A stretch of DNA of 7,382 nt from an uncultured Myxococcales bacterium (GTDB lineage: Bacteria > Myxococcota_A > Bradymonadia > Bradymonadales > Bradymonadaceae): the NCBI GenBank assembly GCA_913058025.1, contig CAJXPN010000201.1, forward strand, positions 1 through 7,382. Reading direction: 5' to 3'. Within the stretch, counting starts at the first letter, position 1. Each line of letters begins with the position of its first letter. Positions 1-5,306 of this stretch are shown piece by piece. The notes under the pieces were generated by a model. The model was not told the DNA's origin and searched no databases. It was given only the letters and a program-made list of their open reading frames with translations. The position numbers were made by a program, and so were the translations under genes.

Positions 1-849
1 ACTCGGGTGCTCACGCGCGCGCCGCTCACGCGGCTGCGCTCGATCCGGCTCACCGCTGCGAACACCGACGCCACCGACGAGCTCGCCGAGTCGCTCGAGA
101 CGCAGGCAGAGGGCCCGCTGCGCGCGCTCGAGCTTCGGGAGTGTCAGATCACGTCGCGCGCGCACGGGCTCCTCGCGACATCGCGCGCGTTGAGTGGGCT
201 CGAGATGCTGGCTCTGCCACGCACGGTGATGAGCGCGGAGCACGTCGCGTGTTGGGGCGAGGGGGCCGTGTGGCAGGGACTGAAGTCACTGGACCTCTCG
301 GACAACGCGATCGGCCGCACGGGAGCGAGCAGGCTCGGGGCCGCCCCGGCTGCCGAGCTCGAGCACCTCTCGCTCGCGTCGTGTGGGCTCGACGCCGAGG
401 CGCTGCGCGCGATCCTCGGCTCAGGGGGGCTCCCGAACCTGAGGACGCTCGAGCTCGGCAGGAACGCCTGGTCGAAGAGCTGCTGGGAGGTGCTCCAGGC
501 CGCGCCGCTCGACGCGTTCGAGCGGCTCAACCTCGACGGGACCGATCTCGGCGCCGAGCTCGAGGGGCCCCCGGCGCGTGGGTGGCGCGCCCCGGTGCGC
601 GCGATCTCGCTCCGGAGCGCTCGCCTCGACCCGACGCACGTGGCGCCGCTTCGTCGTGTGCTCCCGCGTTCGCCGCGCGAGCTCGACGTCGCGGGGAACC
701 ACCTCGGCGCGCGCGCGGCCGTGGCGTTGCTCGAGGGGCTCAGCGTTGGGTCGCTCGAGGTGCTCTCGCTGTCGAGGAACCCCGTATCGAACGAGGGGAT
801 CGCGCAGGTGCTCGGCGCGCTCGAGGGCGTCGTTCGCGCGCTGGAGTGA
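1..849 (+). CDS. Leucine-rich-repeat protein, 5' end outside window, 3' end probably rearranged
   Basis: The frame is open from the first base. The first possible start (GTG at 7) falls inside what already looks like repeat sequence (LTRLRSIRLTAAN), so the true start probably lies upstream. The visible 280 residues are a run of ribonuclease-inhibitor-type LRR units of roughly 25-30 residues, including LRALELRECQI, LKSLDLSDNAIG, LEHLSLASCGLD, LRTLELGRNAW, FERLNLDGTDL and LEVLSLSRNPVSNEGI. Such proteins form curved solenoids that bind other proteins; the partner here is unknown. No signal peptide or enzyme domain is visible in this part. LRR proteins of this kind are common in myxobacteria and planctomycetes. 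The stop codon at 847-849 lies in DNA that encodes a plausible linker of the opposite-strand sensor gene, so this gene may have lost its native 3' end and acquired a stop at the junction. Confidence 0.72.
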   Translation, partial: TRVLTRAPLTRLRSIRLTAANTDATDELAESLETQAEGPLRALELRECQITSRAHGLLATSRALSGLEMLALPRTVMSAEHVACWGEGAVWQGLKSLDLSDNAIGRTGASRLGAAPAAELEHLSLASCGLDAEALRAILGSGGLPNLRTLELGRNAWSKSCWEVLQAAPLDAFERLNLDGTDLGAELEGPPARGWRAPVRAISLRSARLDPTHVAPLRRVLPRSPRELDVAGNHLGARAAVALLEGLSVGSLEVLSLSRNPVSNEGIAQVLGALEGVVRALE

Positions 850-1398
850 GCGGTCGTAGAGCGTGGAGTAGGCCCAGGTGATCGATGACGCGGCGGCCAC
901 GACGCCGAGCGCGTTGATGGCGTGGCGTGGGACGAGCGGCTCGTTCATGACGACGCTCGCGCCCAGAGTCATCCCCTGCGCGTGCGCCCACCACATGGCC
1001 AGGACGCTCAGAAAGCTCAGGATGCCCCACATCGCGCTCTGCCGCCCGACGGAGAGGAGCGCGGCGGCCAACGGGATGAACAGGACCCAGTAGACGTCAC
1101 CGCTGAAGATGCCGCCGCTGAAGAACGCGGAGGTGATGACGGTGAATGCGAGGGTGAGGACCGAGACGAACGCGAGCTTGGAGGAGTAGCCGAAGCGGCG
1201 CTCTGCCCAGATGAGGCCGCCGACGATCGGGATGACGCCCATGTTGAACGCCCACGACCCGACCGGGAGGCCGAGGGAGAAGTTGATGATGGCGAAGGCG
1301 GCGTTGACGATGAAGAACGCGATGGCGCAGATGACGAAGACGCCGGATCTGGTCTCGTGGGTGTCGTGGTCGTTCGCGGTGGTGCGCTCAAGGGGCAA
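421..1398 (-). CDS. Six-helix membrane sensor domain, probably a truncated histidine kinase; C-terminal part is antisense read-through
   Basis: The start is TTG at 1398, preceded by AGGGAG six nt upstream; that SD overlaps the stop of the preceding channel gene, so the two are translationally linked. Residues 19-180 contain about six hydrophobic helices (near 19-41, 47-66, 74-93, 103-117, 122-139 and 160-180). They carry an FFSGGIFSGDVYW...PLAAALLSVGR segment like the membrane sensor modules placed before histidine kinase or other signalling output domains. A short amphipathic linker follows (YDRSLQRANDALERA, about 181-195). Beyond that, residues 196-325 are Arg/Glu/Pro-rich, resemble no domain, and are exactly antisense to the LRR gene. 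No H-box, ATPase, GGDEF or receiver motif is present. I read the native gene as roughly 1398 to 820 with its output domain lost. Its place as third gene of the sigma-channel operon suggests a role in the same signalling circuit. A histidine kinase is the best guess for the lost domain, not proven. Confidence 0.6.
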   Translation of the reverse strand: MPLERTTANDHDTHETRSGVFVICAIAFFIVNAAFAIINFSLGLPVGSWAFNMGVIPIVGGLIWAERRFGYSSKLAFVSVLTLAFTVITSAFFSGGIFSGDVYWVLFIPLAAALLSVGRQSAMWGILSFLSVLAMWWAHAQGMTLGASVVMNEPLVPRHAINALGVVAAASSITWAYSTLYDRSLQRANDALERAEHLRDPLVRYGVPRQREHLERPNAEPLEQRHGRARAEVVPRDVELARRTREHTTKRRHVRRVEASAPERDRAHRGAPPTRRGPLELGAEIGPVEVEPLERVERRGLEHLPAALRPGVPAELERPQVREPP

Positions 1399-1401
1399 GG
1401 T

Positions 1402-2262
1402 TCACTCCCTGGATTGGCGCTCGGGCTCGGGCTCTGTGGGGGTCCGCCGGACTGCGGACTCCGTGAGCGCGCGGTAGGGGACGAACGCGCGCGACTTGGG
1501 GCCGTCTTCGAGCACGACGCCCGAGGGGGCGAAGTGCAGGAGCTGCCCGCGGACGCCGCCGACCTCGAGCCTGTCGCCCGTGGAGAACGTGCGCCGAGCG
1601 TAATAGCCCGCGACGAGCTGGGAGAGCAGCGGGGCGCCGCCGATCGAGAAGGTCAGCGAGGCAGCGAGCGCGATGGAGGCGAAGGCCAGGGTGATGAGCG
1701 TGTGGATGAGGCCGACCTCGAAGCCGATCTGTTCGGCGGCGATGGAGGCGGAGACGACGGTGATGAGCGCGCCGACGGCCTTGCCCACGAGCTCTGGCTC
1801 CTCGACGTTGGGTCGGCGCGTGAGCGCGGCCTTGATGGCGCGCGAGGAGAGCTCGGCGCCGACGAGCCCCGCGCCCAGGATCCCAGCGGCGGTGAAGAGC
1901 CTCGGTACGAAGGCGAGGGCCGCGTAGAAGAGCGCGGAGACGCCTGTCCAGCCCATGAGCTCGGCGACGAGGTAGGCGGTCGAGGCGACGCCGAGCCACC
2001 AGACGAGGCGCGCGAGGACGAGGTGGAGCCCGCCGGAGAGGCCGAGCTTCACGAGGAGGCTCTCGGCGCCGAGGGTCGCGAGCTTGTCCTCGAGCGCGAG
2101 GCGTTGGGTCGCCCACTTCGCGGCGCGCGAGAGCGCGAGCGAGAGCGCGACGCCGATGAGGAGCGTGGCGGCCAGCTTGGCCGCGATGGGGCCGACGGCG
2201 ACGAGCCAGTCGGTCGCGCGGCCGGCGAGGTCGAGGTCGGCGATGGAGTCGAACAGGCTCAT
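1402..2262 (-). CDS. MscS-like mechanosensitive channel family protein (channel A)
   Basis: This 286-residue integral membrane protein has five likely helices (near 22-45, 80-101, 108-133, 158-177 and 183-206). The last helix is Ala/Gly-rich and leads through SLTFSIGGAPLLSQLVAGYYARR into a short beta domain at about 222-266 (STGDRLEVGGVRGQLLHFAPSGVVLEDG...AFVPYRAL). The order matches MscS: pore helix, GD/GG-V-G beta barrel, then a position like MscS's IPNGKI. MscS proteins open under membrane tension to release ions and solutes in osmotic downshock. After VPYRAL only about 20 polar residues remain, so the usual alpha/beta C-terminal vestibule of MscS is missing. The ATG at 2262 follows the sigma-factor stop by 12 nt with a poor SD; the next gene starts 3 nt after its stop. 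Family assignment is by motif reading; channel activity is inferred. Confidence 0.72.
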   Translation of the reverse strand: MSLFDSIADLDLAGRATDWLVAVGPIAAKLAATLLIGVALSLALSRAAKWATQRLALEDKLATLGAESLLVKLGLSGGLHLVLARLVWWLGVASTAYLVAELMGWTGVSALFYAALAFVPRLFTAAGILGAGLVGAELSSRAIKAALTRRPNVEEPELVGKAVGALITVVSASIAAEQIGFEVGLIHTLITLAFASIALAASLTFSIGGAPLLSQLVAGYYARRTFSTGDRLEVGGVRGQLLHFAPSGVVLEDGPKSRAFVPYRALTESAVRRTPTEPEPERQSRE

Positions 2263-2274
2263 GGGGTACCAGGT

Positions 2275-2898
2275 TCAGGCGGCCTCGTAGGCCTCTTTGA
2301 AGTAGTCGCGTGCGCGCTTCAGGCGCATCTTCGTGGCGGACTTGCCGAGCTCGAGCTGCGCGCCGATTTCATCGAGCTCGAGCTCCTCGACGTACCGTAA
2401 CACGATGATCTCCCGGTAGGGGTAAGGGACCCGTGAGAGGGCGTCCGCGAGCGCGTCGCGATCGTCGACCCGGCTCTGTTCGCCCCTGGCGCCGTCGAGG
2501 TGGTCGAAGTCGCCGGGGTCGACGGGTTTGTCCGAGCGCTTGCGGTGGTGGCTGTAGGCCTCTCGCGTGGCGATGGTGCGCAGCCAGGTCTTCAGAGAGG
2601 AGTCGCCGCGAAACTTCGAGAGCGCGAAGAAGACGCGGGTGAAGACGTTCTGCGCGAGGTCCTCGGCCTCCTGGCGGTCGCCCACGAGGTTGGTGAGCAT
2701 GCCGACCATCCAGCGCTGGTGGCGCTCGACGAGGACCTGGTACGCCTGAGACGACTCGACCGACTCGCCGACGATGAGCTTGACCAGTTGCTCGTCGGTG
2801 TAGTCACCGCGCAGCTCTTCGAGCGCGACGATGAGGTAGTTGAAGATGTGGCGAAGCGCGAACACGTGGGGCCGACCTCGGCGTAAACAGTCTTTCAC
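2275..2898 (-). CDS. ECF-type RNA polymerase sigma factor (sigma-70 family)
   Basis: At 207 residues this has the usual ECF length and two-domain layout. Region 2 spans about 53-120, with the core-binding motif GDRQEAEDLAQNVFTRVF and the promoter-melting segment KFRGDSSLKTWLRTIATREAYSHHRK. A variable acidic linker follows (about 121-148). Region 4 spans about 150-200 (LSRVPYPYREIIVLRYVEELELDEIGAQLELGKSATKMRLKRARDYF), whose helix-turn-helix reads the -35 element. It would redirect RNA polymerase to a small regulon, probably including this locus. The GTG at 2898 has no visible SD and overlaps a palindrome. An in-frame GTG at 2865 (residue 12) has GAGGT about 9 nt upstream and may be the true start, giving 196 residues. 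No zinc-binding anti-sigma gene is adjacent; the downstream partners are a channel-like protein and a membrane sensor. Confidence 0.9.
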   Translation of the reverse strand: MKDCLRRGRPHVFALRHIFNYLIVALEELRGDYTDEQLVKLIVGESVESSQAYQVLVERHQRWMVGMLTNLVGDRQEAEDLAQNVFTRVFFALSKFRGDSSLKTWLRTIATREAYSHHRKRSDKPVDPGDFDHLDGARGEQSRVDDRDALADALSRVPYPYREIIVLRYVEELELDEIGAQLELGKSATKMRLKRARDYFKEAYEAA

Positions 2899-3059
2899 AC
2901 ACGTGTGTTTTAGGACAAAGTCCCACGGAAATCCACCTCATGAAGGTGCCGCCCGCGCGGGGCTCCCTCTGGCACGTGAAATCCGTGTGACCGGACGCGA
3001 CGCGAGGGCGTCCTTGATGGAATGATACGTCAGCGTGTTGATGTCGCAAGGAGTGGAAC
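2899..3059. promoter_or_regulatory. Divergent promoter region of the sigma operon and the acidic-protein/channel B pair
   Basis: This 161-bp gap separates two divergent operons and should hold both promoters. It contains a perfect 12-bp palindrome ACACACGTGTGT at 2897-2908, touching the annotated sigma start. Next to it is GGAC-AAA-GTCC at 2913-2923. A wider inverted pair is CACGGA at 2924-2929 and TCCGTG at 2982-2987. A GAAATCC direct repeat sits at 2928-2934 and 2978-2984, and a small hairpin CACCT-CATGA-AGGTG at 2934-2948. I could not assign a convincing housekeeping or ECF promoter by eye. Self-regulation by the sigma factor is plausible but unproven. Confidence 0.5.
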
Positions 3060-3404
3060 GTGGCGAGCGGTCGTGAGGACAGCCCCCCAGAAGATCTGGA
3101 GGAGGACGAGGCGGAGGTCTATGCTCTGCTCGGCGCGTTGCGGCGCCAGATGATCGAGCTCGTGGACGACTTCGCGGAGGTCGTGGTCGGGCGGGTCGAG
3201 CGCCGCCAGCGTGACCTCGCGAGGTTGAGGAGCCCGGACCCGGGCGAGGTGGTGTCCTCGGGGGCCTCGGACCTGCTCAACGTGCTGGCGCGTTTGCTGG
3301 GCATGTCCCGGGACGGCGCCGCGCAGGAGCCTGACAGCGAGTCCGAACCCGTCGACGATGTCGTCGGCGACGCCATCGATGATGAAGTCGAGGAAGAGGA
3401 GTGA
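3060..3404 (+). CDS. Small acidic protein of unknown function
   Basis: I do not recognise this 114-residue protein. The GTG start has a strong AAGGAG at 3048-3053, six nt upstream, which supports real translation. The N-terminus (1-18) is strongly acidic. Residues about 19-57 form a likely amphipathic helix or coiled coil (YALLGALRRQMIELVDDFAEVVVGRVERRQRDLARL), and about 70-82 form another short helix (DLLNVLARLLGM). The tail from about 85 on is dominated by Asp and Glu and ends in EEEE. There is no signal peptide, membrane helix or cysteine motif, so it should be cytosolic. Its stop lies 3 nt before the start of channel B and its SD-like tail (GAGGAG) serves that gene, so the two are co-translated. 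It could be a cytoplasmic partner or regulator of the channel, or bind the sigma factor; both are guesses. Confidence 0.72.
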   Translation: MASGREDSPPEDLEEDEAEVYALLGALRRQMIELVDDFAEVVVGRVERRQRDLARLRSPDPGEVVSSGASDLLNVLARLLGMSRDGAAQEPDSESEPVDDVVGDAIDDEVEEEE

Positions 3405-3407
3405 GCG

Positions 3408-4238
3408 TTGAGTGAGCCGAACGCCGAGGCGGGCTGGTCGTGGGCTGGCGCGCTGTGGGGCGCGGCGCCGACGGCGTTGGGGATCGTGGGAGCGTTGCTC
3501 CTGGGCGCGCTCGGCTCGATCGTGGCGCGGCGCGTGGTGGCTGGGTTCATCGACCGCAGCGGCCTCGAGGTCGCGGCCGAGCGGGCCGGCGCGGCGCAGG
3601 TGCTCTACAAGATCGGAGTGCGCGGCGGGGTCGCCGCGTTCGGCGGGCGCGTGGCGGGCTGGGTGATGTGGGGCGTCGCGTTGTACGCGGGGCTCTCACA
3701 GCTGGGCCTGGACGTGGTGAACCGGTCGATCTCTGGGGGCGTGGCGATGCTTCCCCAGGTGGCGGCGGCGGCGCTCATCATGGGCGTGGGCGCGATCGGC
3801 TCGGGCGCGCTGCGTAAGATCGTGATGGGCGGCGTGAGCGAGGAGGATAGCCCGAGCAAGGCGATGGCCGCGCGCGTGTCGTCGTGGGTGCTCATCGGGC
3901 TCGTCGCGTCGATGGCGCTCGGCCAACTCGGCGTGGCCGTCGACCTCGTGAACCGGTTGATCGCCGTGCTCTTCGCCGCGCTGGCGCTAGGGGCCGCGGT
4001 GTGGTTCGGGCTCGCGGCCCGCGCGGCCTTCGGGAACGTCTTCGCGCGCCACTACGCGATGAAGCTGCTGCGCGTGGGCGACGAGGTGCGGCTCGCGGAG
4101 CACGAGGGGATCGTGAGCCGTTTCTTGCCCCAGAGCCTGGAGATGATCGTCGAGGGCGGCGACCACGTGCTCGTCCCCTACTCGGCGTTGATGTCGAGCT
4201 CGTTCATGTTCGAACCGGCGTCCGAGGCAGACGTCTGA
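3408..4238 (+). CDS. MscS-like mechanosensitive channel family protein (channel B)
   Basis: This 276-residue membrane protein starts at TTG 3408, six nt after GAGGAG at 3396-3401; no ATG lies nearby in frame. Helices are likely near 19-40, 76-97, 112-134, 155-174 and 180-205. The last is Ala/Gly-rich (IAVLFAALALGAAVWFGLAARAAFGNVFARHYAMK), like the MscS pore helix. It leads into a beta domain (VGDEVRLAEHEGIVSRFLPQSLEMIVEGGDHVLVPYSAL, about 223-261). Like channel A it stops soon after the VPYxAL motif and lacks the C-terminal vestibule domain. The two proteins share layout and the pattern hYA...GD...G...F.P...E.G...VPYxAL but are otherwise divergent, so they are distant paralogs that might form one mixed channel. 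The role, tension-gated efflux or tension sensing, is inferred from the family. Confidence 0.72.
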   Translation: MSEPNAEAGWSWAGALWGAAPTALGIVGALLLGALGSIVARRVVAGFIDRSGLEVAAERAGAAQVLYKIGVRGGVAAFGGRVAGWVMWGVALYAGLSQLGLDVVNRSISGGVAMLPQVAAAALIMGVGAIGSGALRKIVMGGVSEEDSPSKAMAARVSSWVLIGLVASMALGQLGVAVDLVNRLIAVLFAALALGAAVWFGLAARAAFGNVFARHYAMKLLRVGDEVRLAEHEGIVSRFLPQSLEMIVEGGDHVLVPYSALMSSSFMFEPASEADV

Positions 4239-4243
4239 GGCTC

Positions 4244-4267
4244 GACGCTCGCCCCCCTCGGAGCGTC
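4244..4267. terminator. Possible bidirectional hairpin terminator between convergent genes
   Basis: The 33-bp gap between the channel B stop and the LysR stop contains a perfect 7-bp inverted repeat: GACGCTC at 4244-4250 and GAGCGTC at 4261-4267, with a 10-nt loop. The position between two convergent genes fits a shared terminator. No T-tract follows on either strand, so it is not a classical intrinsic terminator. Confidence 0.4.
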
Positions 4268-4271
4268 CGCT

Positions 4272-5177
4272 TCACCCTCGCCCGCCCCCTCCGAACAGCG
4301 CGTGCGCGTGCTCGGTCGTGAAGTCGATGAACGCCCGGACCTTCGGCGGCACGATCCTCGTGGCCGAGTAGACCAGCGAGAACCACTCCTCATAGAGCAC
4401 CTGCCCCGGCAGCACCTGGACGAGCTCGCCGCGCTCGAGCTCGCCACGGGCGAGGACGCGAGGGGTCATGCCGATCCCCAGGCCGGCGCGGGCCGCCTCG
4501 TGGACGAGGTCGTGGGAGTTCGTCAGCAGCTTCACGCGCGAGGGCATGTACGAGGTCCCATCGCGCACGGTCCAGGGTCGGGTGAGCCCGTCCTGCCCCG
4601 TGGCGAGCAGCGCGTCGTGCGCGTCGAGGTCCTCGACGCGCGCCGGCGCCACGCGGCGCTTCAGGTAGGACGGGCTCGCGATGAGGATCATGTCGTCGAC
4701 GAGCAGCCGCCGCATCACGAGCTCGCTGTTGTGGTCGAGGCCGACCTGGAGGCCCACGTCGAAGCCGCCGGCGACCAGCTCGCGCACGTCCGCGTCGAGC
4801 ACGAGCTCGACGTCCACGTCGGGGTACGCCTGCTCGAAGGACACGAGCAGCGGCAGCAGGAGCCGCTGCGTGTCGATGATCGGGGCGACCACGCGCAGCA
4901 GGCCGTGGGGAGAGGCCGCCGCGTGGAGCGCGGCGTCCGAGGCGCGCGAGAGCGCGTCACGCGCGGCGATCGCGTGGGGCAAGTAGGCCTCGCCCGCGCT
5001 CGTGAGCGAGAGCCCACGGGTCGTCCGCGTGACGAGCTGGACCCCGAGTGATTCCTCGAGCGCGGCGAGCCGGCGAGCGGCCGTCGCGCGCGTGACGTGG
5101 GTCGCGCGCGCGGCCGCCGAGATGCTGCCTCGCTGCGCGATCTCGACGAAGAGCAGGGCGTGCTGGATCTCGGACAT
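4272..5177 (-). CDS. LysR-type transcriptional regulator, CrgA-like group
   Basis: This 301-residue protein has the standard LysR length. The N-terminal winged helix-turn-helix (about 1-62) shows the family pattern: LLFVEIAQRGSISAAARATHVTRATAARRLAALEESLGVQLVTRTTRGLSLTSAG. The periplasmic-binding-like effector domain runs from about 92 to the end (GLLRVVAPIIDTQRLLLPLLVSFEQAYPDVDVELVLD, then AGGFDVGLQVG and ARAGLGIGMTPRVLA). The FDVGLQVG element is typical of the CrgA/DmlR-like group, but the effector cannot be read from sequence. ATG at 5177 is supported by GGAG seven nt upstream and by homology beginning at residue 1; the frame stays open far upstream only because it is antisense to the P450. 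It is divergent from the P450, the usual LysR regulator-target arrangement, and probably controls that gene and itself from the shared 129-bp region. Confidence 0.92.
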   Translation of the reverse strand: MSEIQHALLFVEIAQRGSISAAARATHVTRATAARRLAALEESLGVQLVTRTTRGLSLTSAGEAYLPHAIAARDALSRASDAALHAAASPHGLLRVVAPIIDTQRLLLPLLVSFEQAYPDVDVELVLDADVRELVAGGFDVGLQVGLDHNSELVMRRLLVDDMILIASPSYLKRRVAPARVEDLDAHDALLATGQDGLTRPWTVRDGTSYMPSRVKLLTNSHDLVHEAARAGLGIGMTPRVLARGELERGELVQVLPGQVLYEEWFSLVYSATRIVPPKVRAFIDFTTEHAHALFGGGGRG

Positions 5178-5306
5178 GGTCCATCTCCGATACACAGTGT
5201 CACGCGCATGGATCGGGTCCGCGCGTAACGTCTTGCTTAGGATCAGTGTCCTATGGAGGCGTAGCGGAGGCCGAGGTGGTCCCCGCGCAGACCCCCCGGA
5301 GGTACC
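5178..5306. promoter_or_regulatory. Shared lysR / P450 control region with candidate operator repeats
   Basis: This 129-bp divergent gap should contain both promoters and the LysR binding sites. Visible candidates are TAGGA-N6-TCCTA at 5238-5253, ACAC-A-GTGT at 5192-5200, and a CAGTGTC direct repeat at 5195-5201 and 5244-5250, placing one copy in each inverted element, 49 bp apart (between four and five helical turns). No exact T-N11-A box within an inverted repeat was identified and no strong -35/-10 pair is obvious. GGAGG at 5298-5302 is the P450 ribosome binding site. Confidence 0.4.

Noticed and set aside
141..881. 246-codon + strand open frame in another frame of the LRR gene
   Set aside because: Arg/Ala/Gly-rich shadow; the LRR frame shows clear repeats.
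922..2400. 492-codon + strand open frame opposite the sensor, channel A and part of the sigma gene
   Set aside because: Low-complexity Asp/Glu/Gly/Arg product, antisense to three genes with recognisable domains; a GC-rich shadow.
5253..5264. Tiny ATG-GAG-GCG-TAG open frame upstream of the P450, a possible leader peptide
   Set aside because: Only three codons with no SD; useful only as the in-frame stop that fixes the P450 start.
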